DNA of 64,000 bases. It comes from Hippasteria phrygiana (Eukaryota; Echinodermata; Asteroidea; Valvatida; Goniasteridae). The stretch covers positions 310,001 to 374,000 of the forward strand of contig JAZGUH010000751.1 of the NCBI GenBank assembly GCA_037893225.1, read 5' to 3'. The notes beneath the pieces were generated by a model, which was not told the origin of the DNA, made no database searches, and was given only the letters and a program-made list of their open reading frames with translations. A program made the translations under genes and the position numbers. Below are positions 1 to 12,200 of this stretch, one piece after another (positions within the stretch are counted from its first letter, which is position 1; every line of letters starts with the position of its first letter).

Positions 1-420
1 TTACTTTTATGCTACAAATTCATCTACATAACATTAAGTCAGTTTACAACTGACATGGATGAAAAGGTGAAATACATTCTTGACACTGAAAATAAACAAC
101 CCTGAACCTTTACTGAACAAGTTTTATTATGGAAAAAGCTGTCAGAAGTTTAAAGCTTTCTGGCAAGTTTTAGAAATTGCTGCAAGTTCTAGCATCTTAC
201 ATAAATTCTGCCACTTCTGAATGTCAGTTCAATGTAAACAGTCTGCATCAGCCAACTGTGAATATGTGAAAAAACAAGGCAATAGAGTACCGACGTCTGA
301 AGTCAGTTGCCGCGGCAACTGGTTCCAAACACATGCAGTTTAGAATGTATTCTGGTTCCAAACATTGCACTGATTGACGTCATCACTTCGGTACTTTATT
401 GAACCACTCTGTTCTACGTA

Positions 421-604
421 TACAGGGTGGTTCCAAAAAAAGTCTAGGTCTAGCTTTAATTGGATCTCAAGATGTGGCCCATTTTTATGGCATGTACAAA
501 ACTGGCTTGTCCACGTTTTGTACATGCCATCTGTAATGGGCCACATCTTGAGATCCAATTAAGCTAGACCTAGTATTTTTTCAGGATTATTTCTATACAC
601 CCTA
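421..604. mobile_element. Foldback MITE, mariner-like ends
   Basis: The element is almost wholly an inverted repeat. Arms at 444-502 and 515-573 are nearly identical, with a 12-nt loop. Its outer ends read cagggtggttcc and (reverse) agggtgtatag, like Tc1/mariner termini, next to TA dinucleotides. Confidence 0.7.
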
Positions 605-875
605 CTCATCAACACTAGGTATAAACACAAATTCTCTGGAATTGTAGGAGGTGGGTGAACAACCACCTTAAACTTAGGTTAATGTTGTTGTTTTTTACCA
701 TCCTGTAATGAGAAGATAATATGCGGTTCCTCTGCACACACAAAAAACAACTTCCTGACAGAAAATGTTGAGCTTGTATTGATGTCAAATACAAATATGC
801 CTTTACAATGATGTTTCTAATAATGCAAAAACAACAAAATAACATTTCACTATCTGAACTCACAGGATAAATATA

Positions 876-1173
876 TTTATTTAGTACTGAATATATATAA
901 TAATATACATAATATACAGAAAAATATAATTTTACTGTCCAAGCAAAGGATTTTTTTTATCTCACAAAAGATAAAAACAATAAAGAAACAAATAGGATAA
1001 AAGGACCACGTACACCAAGCAATATAAGAAGAATCAAACTTACTTTCTGAAGAATTATTGAAAAGTACAAAACCAAAACGGCTCTCATTACACGAAAAAT
1101 CGTACTCTGCAGATCGTTGTGGTATTATCTGCCCTGCTGTGACCTCAAAAACACCTTAAATCTATCCTTTATT
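876..1173 (-). terminator. Candidate RADIL-like poly(A) signals
   Basis: AATAAA hexamers on the minus strand occur at 1168-1173 and 876-881, about 2.0 and 2.3 kb past the stop codon. Either could end a long 3' UTR that would contain transposon copies. AT-rich sequence makes chance hexamers common, so this is only a suggestion. Confidence 0.2.
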
Positions 1174-1428
1174 TATGACTTTTTTTCCGCGACAACAACA
1201 CACAAATCTGCTATGCAATCCGGAAGTTCCCAGAACCCGTTTCCAAAACAGCGCCCTCCATCAGCACCCGTGGGTTAGTCTAACCAATTAAGATTCTACA
1301 GCGGTCATTTGTAAATTGACTGTCCACAACATGCTGGATTAATGTCCCCGTCAGAACGGATCAATTTGAAGCCACGGCTGAGCACATGATTTCCTGCAAA
1401 GAGAACCTGTTGTCCATTCCATTAAGAC

Positions 1429-1648
1429 TTTAACCTCTTAAGTACGGTTATTTACAGGAGACGCCGGGGTGTCGCGCCGGCTCTGGCAGCCAAGCGAAAC
1501 GGACACAGTGTGCTTGTGCAGTCAAGCATAACATACACAATAATCCAACAATGGATTGAAACTGCACAAATTAGCGGCAAATGGCGTCATCCGGCCTGGT
1601 GCCACTGTTTTTTGTCTAATTTTGCGTCATCCGTACGCATGGGGTTAA
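1429..1648 (+). mobile_element. piggyBac-like MITE, family A, copy 1
   Basis: The copy starts TTAACCTCTTAAGTACGG and ends CCGTACGCATGGGGTTAA. The flanking TTAA and CCC/GGG termini are the piggyBac signature. Internal marks are cagccaagcgaaacgg and atccaacaatggattgaaac. Confidence 0.8.
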
Positions 1649-1843
1649 ACTACTTCCAAAAATGTGGAAGTAGGGTTAAACAGGACGTAACTGGCAAAAA
1701 GCATGCTGATTTCAAAAGCACAACTGATCAACCCTTAATTGTCACCCAAGTGATATCACAGAAAACAAAGAAAGAGTTTCATTTTAAACGTTTTTTTTTC
1801 TTGAGTTTTCCGCTTCTCTTTCAGCAGTAAACTCAGCCTCTTT

Positions 1844-2296
1844 TTAACCCCTTTTGGCAAATACGAGCTTGTGCAGCCACGCGTAACACAAACAATAGAT
1901 TGAGTATTAATCAGAGGTGAGATTTGAGGAAGAAGAAAACAATTCATGAAACATCCGTAGGCAATAAATTTGTATGAGGTTGCTGAAAAATGCACAAGAA
2001 AAACTAAATCTTCTACCAAAAGATACGGTTCAAAATTGCAAAACGAAATTGAAATGAAAACGGATTCAGGTTGCAGAGGTCATTTTGGAACGGTTCAAAA
2101 ACAATTTTACAACCCAAAAACCTTCCAGAAAACTGGAAGACATCTTACCAAAAATCCTGAAATCAGGAAAAAATCTAGAGAAATCTCGCCCCTGGTAAAT
2201 GCAAGAATGCACGCATAGACCACGACCGGCCAGGCGCATGGTCTTTTTTTTTCAAACAGTGGACATGACCGTCGCCGGTCCGCATTCAAGCGGTTA
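1844..2296 (+). mobile_element. piggyBac-like MITE, related family B, long copy
   Basis: The copy runs from TTAACCCCTTTTGG to CATTCAAGCGGTTAA. It shares the gcttgtgcagcca block with family A but has a different interior. Confidence 0.55.
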
Positions 2297-2524
2297 ATGT
2301 CGGACAACCCTTTGCTAGGTGTCTAAAAAAAATAGCAGCACTGCTTTCACCATAGATTGGTGATGTCACATGTAAAGGGTCTGAAAGCTCATAATAGTTG
2401 AGCATTAATGAAGGCGTCGATGCGTGCATGAGCATTAGCATGTCTAGGCCATGAATTTTGTTTAAAGGAAACCGGAATATGCTAACGATTGGCACAATCT
2501 GGTTTTGATTACATCAGCTAAATC

Positions 2525-2707
2525 TTAACCCCCTCTGCCTGGCTGTTATTAATAGGGTGCTGGTATGCGCATATGCAAATAAGGGCTTGTGCAGCCAAGT
2601 GTAAAGCAGACAATAGGCAAACAATGGATTGAGTACGTGCAGGAATGCGCACACAGACGGCAACTGGCCAGGTGGTCTTTTTTTCAAAACCGCAGCCATG
2701 AGGTTAA
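2525..2707 (+). mobile_element. piggyBac-like MITE, family B, short copy
   Basis: It starts TTAACCCCCTCTGCC and ends AGGTTAA. The interior has gcttgtgcagccaag and caatggattgagtacg. It abuts the next copy and shares its TTAA. Confidence 0.6.
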
Positions 2708-2914
2708 CCCCTGGAGTACGGTTATTTCTAGTGAGGCGCCGGGGCGGCCTGTGCAGCCAAGCGAAACGGACACAAGAGGTTTGTGCAGCCAAGCGTAACA
2801 TACACAATAATCCAACAATGGATTGAAACTGCAGAAAATGGCGTGTATAGACTTCATCCGGCCTGGTGGCAAATTTTTTTCCAGCTATAGCTGTCATCCG
2901 GCTTTAAAGGGTAT
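2704..2914 (+). mobile_element. piggyBac-like MITE, family A, copy 2
   Basis: It starts TTAACCCCTGGAGTACGG. The 3' end is decayed (AAAGGGTATAA in place of GGGTTAA). It contains the standard family A interior. Confidence 0.7.
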
Positions 2915-3187
2915 AAAGCAACTAGATGAAATGTTCCCCATGGGGTAAATATCACGATGCTGAATAAAAGTTGTACATGGAGGCACCTATTGTTATGTCA
3001 TTATTTTCAGCAAGTTTTGTTTGCAGAGTTATAAAACTCTTCCCCTGTGCTTACTACTTACAGTCTCCATGAAACGGACCAACGCTCTGTAGGCATAAAA
3101 ATCGTGTGCTTTGCAGCGCCATGATGATATTGTCCCTGACGGGTTCTGAGCCTCTATACACAGGGAATGAGAATAGATCTCAGAGCA

Positions 3188-3287
3188 TCAGCAGATAGAA
3201 GCGGTAATCTTTAGGGCTACAGACGGCTCCGACTTGGCAATCAGGAAGCGTACTTTCTTTCCCGAGGTCCTAAACAGCTTCATGGCA
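3188..3287 (-). CDS. RADIL: RADIL-like exon 13 (PDZ end and stop)
   Basis: This final coding exon of 100 nt follows acceptor tgtttcag. It completes the PDZ with SAMKLFRTSGKKVRFLIAKS and ends with TGA at 3188-3190 after a short tail. Confidence 0.92.
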
Positions 3288-6200
3288 CTGAAACAAACAA
3301 AAAAACAAAACAAAACAAACAAAAAACCACAAATTTATAATGCAATCTTTAATTTAGAAACAAATAAACACATTACAAATGACTATTTTAAAACATCAAA
3401 ATAGACGAGGAAAGCTTCATTCATTGAGATAAAGACAGGTCACCGTTCCAGTATTCATGGAAACTGCAGTATGGAAATACTGCAGCCTGCTGCTGCGACA
3501 TTGGTAATGTCTCGACCTTTTCCAAAGAAAAGCCGTGTCTGCATAGGACTTTTTGTGGTAAAACATACGGAGACTGTTGTCAACTTGACCAAGTTAATTA
3601 AGTCCAGTGCGGACAGCCGGTGAACTTTGCAAATCGTCGGTTGTCCGTTTATCCCTCCACAGCGGGAAGTTTTACACGGCCAACCGTGCAGCGGAAGAGT
3701 TACGTGGCAGTTTTACGTCGCTGAAAAGTCCAGTGCGGACAGCCACTGTAATGTCTACAACGTGCATTTTGAGAGGAAATGCCGTTGCAAAGTTTATGTG
3801 GCCAAGGACTTTCTGCGAGCCGTGCAAATCAAGTGCGCGCGCAAGGAAGAATAATCACACAGTAACTTTTGACAATAGTTAGTCCAATGCGAACGCGGCT
3901 CTACCTACGTAATTTTGTTGGGTTGCCCATTTTGAGCTCAGTGACAAAAACCAACAAGGCAGAAATGGCATTAATGAACTATTAGTGTACACCATGCGGT
4001 CAGGATTTCATTGTTTCAATTTTTGACACTATATAGCCACCTTTTGTCGACAGCAGTATGATTTGGGTCGATGGCGAGAACATTTCACAACCTCCCACCT
4101 AGCGACACCCGTCCGGTGCTCTACCTACCGATGATTTGCCCTATACTGGCAGTCTCATCCAACAGTCCCATTCTTATCAGATTTCTTTGTTCTCTCTCAA
4201 ACCACTCTACTGAACAAATTGCAGTGGATTTCACCAGCCTTTTTAGTTGTGTTTTACTGTCGGGAATCCACAGGTGATGAACCCCCCGCCCCCCCCCCCC
4301 CTGATCTCACACTGGTCAAAAAGGTTTACTTCTATCTGCTCGTACACCGTGCACGTACCTTTTGTAATCCCCTCCTACCAAACTGGTGCCATTCACGGCC
4401 AGGATCCGGTCACCAACAATCAGCCTACCGTCCTGCATGGCCGAGCCGCTGGGTACCAGTTTTCCTATGTAGATGCCCGGGGACCGCAGTTGGGTGTGCT
4501 GGTTTGATAAGAATTTCATAGGATCAGTGTTTACTGGGCATCACAGGCTTTTAAAACTGGGGAAAAGAAATGGTCCACTGCAATAAAACCTTTTCGACAT
4601 TCTCAATGCATTGCGGGTTTGGAGGCCAAACAAACCATGTAATTTATACACAAACCTATGGCACTGTCAACCAGTCCAAATATTAATTGATTTTATGCTA
4701 AATATCTGTCATGAGTTGAGTGATACCCTTTTCACATATCTTTGCATGGAACATAAGAAAAATAATAACCAGAAAAATCAATTTTAAATGGCAATAAAAT
4801 TAAAGGAAATAATTGGGGAATCTCTCTCAGGGTACCAGTTACTGATGAATGCAAATTTCTGGAATTAGAACAGCTAATAATGTTACATTATTAGCCAATC
4901 AGAAGAGGATTTGTGCAAGCATGACAACGAACATGTGACCAATGCGACCAATCACGTCCATTCTAATGTGCTTGCTCTTCTAATGCCAGTTAATTAGGGC
5001 TGATGCAGTTCCCATTATGCTTTGAGAATGTCGAAAAGGTTTATTTTTGGTTTAACTGTTGTGGTTTTCATACAATGAAAAAATTCTTCACATTTCTCCA
5101 ATTAGGAGTTTTCTGCTTTGTTTAAAAATTAAACAAAGAACAGATTGTCAAAGGTGGACCACGTTTAACTTTTCTGACTATCTGCGTCGAGTCATCACAG
5201 TAGGTGCTGTGCAAATACGAGTTGGCATGCCATGATGTGTTCAATGAAGTTTACTCCATTTGAGTGCCATGAATTTGACCAATTTTTTTTCTTTTGACCA
5301 AAGAAATATGAGCATAAATGTCATTAAAATAGATTACCCTCATTGAAATCTATCAAAACAAAGCATCAGTTCAGCTTTCTGAAAGAATATAACCACCCAA
5401 GATTTGTGACCATTCAGATGCAATTTATTTTTCATTTTTTAAAACAAACATCGACAACTTGCGTACTGTCCATTGCAATTATATGGAAACCAAGTTTAAC
5501 TCACAATCCCATCAATCAGCCCAAGCCCCACCCCCTCCTCTCCTTTCTCCAAGTCCACCACAAAGACGCTGTCGACCGCATCCTCTCTCCGCCTCCCTAC
5601 CAACCGGGTAAGTTCCTCTGGCTCCATGGCAACCATCAATGATGCAGCCGGGCAAGACGATGAGACTGTGGATTGGGGGATAATGACAAGTGAATGCTCA
5701 GCAGCGATGTAGTCGAGACCAGACACAAGACCAGACACAAGACAGACACAAGACCAGATTGTTACAGGCACAAGTAACAGGCATAAACCATGACAAAGGA
5801 ATGCTTTTATAATACAGTTCATTTGAATAGCTTGAGACTTGAATTAAGACCGAAGGTCTTGTGATGGTCTGGACTACATCACTGATGCTCAGTGCTTAAT
5901 CCAAGAGCCTGTAGGTCTTAAACCTACAACCTCGGGAAGGGCAAAAATCCCGTCTAATTTACACAATCTCTGATGCAAAATTATTTTTCAATATTGTTGT
6001 GTCTTTGATAATTTAAATTTTACTTTTTTTCAATAACTTGTACAAAAAGACTCCAAAAAAGATTTTTGTTACTAAAACAAGATTTCAGAACTTAAAGCAA
6101 AAAATTTTGTTCAGCGAATTTTTCTTTTTTTTCATTATTTAAAGGAGATCAAGAACTTTAAAACGAGCTCTCACCAGAGTCTAAAGGTGAAATTTTCTCA

Positions 6201-9200
6201 AGCTATGGAAGGTTTAAGATGGGGAATAAGGAGACATCAGATGACCACTTTTTATCTTTTTTTTTATTTTAATTTTTAATTCAGTGCCATTAGTTAAATG
6301 CGGAAGCTGCCTGGTTTTGGCAAGGGCCGTCACATAATGCTACCTTATTAGTGTTAAAGTTTAATATCTAGTACGTAGATTTGAAACAAAAATCAAAAAG
6401 AGAAACTTACTATACAGTTCTGAAACATCCTTGGTAAAAACATGGCTCCCGACATCAGGTTGTTTTTTTATTGTGGGCGGGGCCTCGTCCCATGATGGTT
6501 TCTAAATTCTGATGTATTCATAATTGTTTCAGAGTCATTTATAGCAATTTTTCCCTTCTTTGATCCTGTGAACCTTTAAACTGTTTGGGAAACAAGAATA
6601 AAAAAAAAAAAAGCAAGTAGACATACCAGCAGAGGTGTTTTTGGCCCGATCTTCTTCTCTCGGTTGTTCGTTGTTTGATGCTCCAGCATCTCGTGAGACA
6701 CAAATGAGTTCCTGTGACTCACTGTTATTGTCTGCATCGGTCCTAACAATTTTGGGGCACGGTATACTCCTTTTGCTCGAGCCCGAATCGATTTTGGAGT
6801 CCCCGTCTGATTTTGACGCCCCATTCGCTTTGCCTGGGCGCCGTGGCTTAGGCAAAACGCGGGGGCTTATTTTCTTCTTGTCGGAAAGCGAGCTCCCTTC
6901 CGTCGGTGCCAACTTCACTGCATCGGGTGCAGTGGCTGCTGGATTGGTCGACTTCTTCTCGGGGTTTGATATCTCAGCGGGCAAGTGACTCACAGCTGAA
7001 CTTTCAGCATCTGGCCTGCTTTCAGTTCCTGTGTGTTAATTCCAATGAGAAATTAACAATACCGGTATTCGTAAATTTCATTTTATAAAAATTGTATTTC
7101 TTATTTAACTAGGTGGATCTTTCAGTAGAATGCCGTTTTTCAAAGGTGTCCGGGAAAAAAAATATAGATAAAATACAGTACATACTATTTAAAAACCATG
7201 GAAAGTGAACAAAACAATAAATGAACAGTTCAGCAAGGCAATGTGCACAACAAGTTTGAAGAAAAATCTTTTGAAACAATGACGTAAGGCCAAAAAAATA
7301 GTTGTGTTGCACTCCGCAACCGACCCTAAAAGTCAGAAAAGTCGTATCACGTTTTTTAAATTTATTTTGTATTTCTATTTTTAAAGGAATTTTCAAAATC
7401 TCACCTTTTCCAGCATAAAATAAACAAGTTTTATTAAAATCATTGTCTTTAAATATACCTACGACGGCACAATTTTCGCCATCTTACTTTTAAATAAGCT
7501 TACTTTTTGCCTTCCGACTTCCGAGTTACAGGACATGTTGTTTTCATGTTTTCATGTTTTCATGGATGGTAAAAAAAATATAAACCCAAGTTTTGTTTTT
7601 TTTGCCTAATAAACGACATATTTAATCTTTCTGAAAATGATTACCTGCTTTGAAGGTGATACACGGGAGGCGTTTCTTTAGCTCTTGCAACAGTTCGAGA
7701 AAATACCTGTTGCTCATTGGTTGCCTCAGATCTAACTTAAAGCCGTTATTGGGCAGTGCTAGGGCCGGGTGGTTGTCAAACGACTCTAAGAGGTTCTCTG
7801 CCAAAGAGAAAAAACAGACAAATATGCATAAGTTACAAAACAAGTAGGGTTTTGAATGGTTAATTTTGGGTTTAAGATTTAGATCCGGCCAAAGAAAAAT
7901 TACACAATGAAATTCATACATGCTGCTATACGGCAGCAAAAAAAATGTCTTTTGAGCACTTTGACATCTCTTTCAAATTTTCAGTGTCAACACTCGGCTT
8001 GTTGAGTTCACAGTTGAGCCTGAGCACGTTGATATCAAAGATTGTATTTAAATACTTGCAAAAAAGTACAGTACGACTTCACTAGAACAAACACCACTAT
8101 GACAAATATCCTCTGTAGTTTCAAAACGGTAATATTTCAGAAATTCCATTTGTTTACACTCAATAGTTGTATAGTGGATCTCATGACGTGTGTCGCGTAA
8201 ACACAGTGCATAAATGTAACATGGTTTAAGGGTGGATGGTTGATATTACCTCCCCAAGGTATTGGAAGTTAAGAAAATAGGTCGAATCCCACTCCTGGCA
8301 GTTTTCTTTGTTCACTTTGAAAATGTATTCAAATTTACCTAGTCAGTTTCCCTCGTGGATTGTTTGACGAATTATAAGTTCATATCCTCATTGAGTGATC
8401 CCCACAATGTCGCTTCCCAGGTTGTATCGTAAAATTGGGTGTGATCCCTGGCTATACGGCATTCTGGGTTTATGACTTCTGACTAGCGCCCACCCGAACA
8501 AAGATACTGACAATTTGGGAGACCGCCAACATAGGGCAAGATAGCTCAGTTCGTAGAGCGCCGGTACGGTATTCCGGAGGTCGCAGGTTCGAATCCCGCT
8601 CCTGCCAGTTTTCTTTATTCACTTTGAAAATAGTTACTCGTACATATTCAGTTACTCATACATATTCAGTTGTCACTTTTTGTTATAGTTTCAACGAAAT
8701 TATGAAATTGTAAAAACAAGTGGCTCACTACAGGATTTCCCCATGAATATTTCATATCACCCCAAGTCATGATGCTTAATATGGTAATGACCTGTGTCAG
8801 TGGCAGATTTCATTTCCTCCGGAGGGGGTTGCCAGCCTGCTGGGAGGGACTGGCTTGCTCCCAGTTGGTAGTGGCTCAGGACGTGGTGGAGTTGCATTGT
8901 GTTGAGTTCGTGGAAGTCGGAATGCAACGAACTCCAGTCGGCCTGGAAAAAAAAAAAGGGGAAAAAAATACAAAACAAAAACACAAAAAATCTGAAAAGA
9001 CCAGATGAAAGATGTGAGTTCATCCTCAGAAAATCAAAGAGAAAATGTGACCCACGCTACAAAAATGAGTCTGATGTGTTAAAAATACATGTTTGGTTTG
9101 GTTTGGTTTGGTTTAAACTAATGCGTCGTGGCCAAAAGGCCAAATTGTACATGATTTACAGATAAAAATAATAATCATTAAAATTGTGTTGAGCACAAGA

Positions 9201-12200
9201 CATAAAATATAACAGGTGGCGTTATCAATCAATTTAAAATACACAATTTAAATGTTTAAGCTTTACAGTTGGTCTGAATTAAAGAGCATGAAATAAGCTT
9301 TCATTTGATATATGGCACAACTCTGTAGTATAATGCATTAGTTTGTTTTTTTTCTTCGATTTTTTTCAAGTGTGCGATTTCTTATAGTTAATTTTATATT
9401 AAAAAGTCTGAGACATTAAACCACTACATACGTGAAAGTGTAATGCGCGACATTCGACTCATTTTTGCAGAGTGGGTCACAAATGTTTCTCATCATAAGA
9501 TATCTGCGCTATACACCGCTATATGACTGCAATTTGCTGAAGGCTCGAGTAACAAAATAATACGCCGCTAAATACTCTTCACCTTTAGATGCAGCTGAGC
9601 TCCGAGTACTCAGAAGTCCGGGTGATCTGGAGCTCAACTACATAAGTGAACAGCACTGAAAACTTTGTCTAAACCCCCCTCCCCAACACCCTCTCCCCCA
9701 ACACCCCCTCCCCCAACACCCCCTCCCCCAACACCCCCTCCCCCAACACCCCCTCCCCCAACAACCCCCTCCCCCAACACCCCCTCCCCCAACACCCCCT
9801 CCCCCAACACCCCCTCCCCCAACACCCCCTCCCCCAACACCCCCTCCCCCAACACCCCCTCCCCCAACACCCCCTCCCCCAACACCCCCTCCCCCAACAC
9901 CCCCTCCCCCAACACCCCCTCCCCCAACACCCCCTCCCCCAACAACCCCCAACAACCCCCAAATGTTTGTGTGACCCTGTTACCTGCATGAGCTGTACTT
10001 TCGGGGTGGCAATTAAGTCAATCACCATGGAAACCCTCGTTAGGAATTTGGACTGATCCTGCAAGTCGTGATCTTGGATCCAGGTCTCCAGTACGTCCAG
10101 GTTGCCTCGAATCTGGGCTCCTTTGGACCACTCGTAGAACTTGCCGTCCGAACCTTGAGGGGGGGGGGGGGGGGGGGGGGTAGGGGAGGAAAAAAACACA
10201 CACAAAAAACACCAAAATATTTTTATTCTTCTTGTTAGGAAATGTTACTCAACTTGATGAATTATTACCCCTGCCCAACATGCCTAGAAATCATTTTGGA
10301 AATGTGTTCAGCTCCCTTGGGGAGTATGCAGTATCCTTGGGAGTATAACTTTGAAAAAGAATTTCTCTTCAAAATGGTTGTACATGTATTTTTAAATTGA
10401 GCAAAGAAAGGGGGAGGGGGGTGCTCTTCAGAAGTCATAAACCCAGCATGCCGTATAGCCAAGGATCATGCCAAATTTTACGATTAATAACTTATAATAT
10501 GTGGTTTTGACAATATTAATGTGTTAAGAGTTTAATTACCTCTCTCAACCAACATGTTGAAAAGCGACGCGTTGGTGAAGAACAGCAGGTACGCAAACAG
10601 CTGTGACGTGATCTCTGGATGGACGTCCAGGTTCCGCATCAGGTCAAAGGTCATCTGGAACACAGACAGGACGCTGTCCATGCCTTTGGTGCTCATATCG
10701 TCATCGTCAGTAAATGGATTGGTGTCCAGGAAGTTGGGGATAGAAATGTACAAAGTCTGGAGAAGAATCGGGAAACAATAAAAAAGACAAGAGTCCGTTA
10801 AATAGGACGTTGCAATAGGACATTGAATACATGTTGGTCATTCCATTATAAATCTGTGGCCAAAAGTGTGACAATTTTTTGGTGTCCCTGTTACACCTGA
10901 CCTGTGTAATTTCCCATCAAGTATCATTAAAATTGACTTCACACTATTTTTTACTTGTTTGGCAGGTACTTTGCTTTACACAATCACTCTTGGAGATAGA
11001 AGGCATTAAAGAATGTGTCCGGAATTGCAAAATCTTATACATGTCATGATGTCACTATGTAAAAGGGGACACCAAAAATGTCACACTTTTGGACTTCAAA
11101 TTTATGGAATGACCCATGTAGGAAAGTGTTATTTCCATGTTCCTGTTGGAAGGTAAAACAAGTTGAAAATTGGGGTTATGATATTGTATTTTCTGAAAAT
11201 ACATGCACTAAGCTTTCATTTGATGTATTGTGTGTTACTATAATCTTTTGAAGTTGTTCGAGTCTTCGGTCTTTAAGCCCTTGCTTTGAGAAAATGAGGC
11301 TTAAAGTTTGCGACCTGTGCATACTATAACCCGAGATCAAAAAAAAAAAATCAATTCATGAGCCAAGCAAAGCATGATGTCATCAGCAATGTAGCTTTCT
11401 GTTTTTAAAAAAATATCAAATTCGGCTACATATTTTTTAAGAAGGTTCTAAGACAATTTTATATTAGTTGATTTCCAAATAACTCAATATGGCATCCATT
11501 TCTAACCGATATTTCTTGAAAGTTTCGTTTGTGGATGATGTTGGAAGTATTTTTTTACTGTTATGTTGGGTTTTTTTATAAGGACTTTCTTCTATTACTA
11601 AACACTAATAACGCCCATTTGCTAGACTTAACTGGAAAGATTCTAACAGAATTGAAAACTACCTTTTTTTTTACTTCAAAAAGAAAACAAGCATTAATAT
11701 CATGCTCATATTGTTGAAGACACGTAAAAAGCAAATCGAATCGGAATATATTTATAAATCGCAGTGTTATTTGAACCCCTTTAGCCTTGCGTCCAGGATA
11801 TCCCGGGTTGTACGGTATCGCATTCATGCAGATCCCTCTCCCTAGATATCCTGTTTCACGACCTGGCCTCACAAAACAGGAGGAAAGTTGCAAAAGTTGA
11901 ACACTGGTATTATCGTATTTCCTGAAGGTACAAACGTTTAAATTTTATTGAATATACCGCGTGTTTCTGGAGCTCATTCCTAGGCCTCCGATACAACAAT
12001 TTATAGCTGTTGCAGTCTTGAACTGAGTTCAAAAACAAAAGCACTCCCCACATTATTCTCAGATTGAATTCCGTTTGAAAACTTTGGGATATGATACAAT
12101 AGAGATTTGTAAAGGCAAAAAACTCAAAATCCCGAAATTGACCTACAAGTGAAAAATGGTTGTTTGTACTTGTTATTCAGAATGCCACACAGTGCAACTT

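Larger units (their letters stand above)
3288..7644 (-). other. RADIL-like introns 9-12, unremarkable
   Basis: Between the exons listed, these introns (up to 1.1 kb each) show no further coding signal. A duplicated block (agtccagtgcggacagcc at 3600 and about 3726), a C-rich tract near 4280-4300 and short agacacaag repeats near 5720-5760 are the only notable items. Confidence 0.6.

Noticed and set aside
9634..10205. Long Gly/Trp and Pro/Ser/Asn open frames around the 15-bp repeat
   Set aside because: These are simple-repeat artefacts. Only the part at 9984-10153 is real coding sequence, as a RADIL-like exon in one frame.
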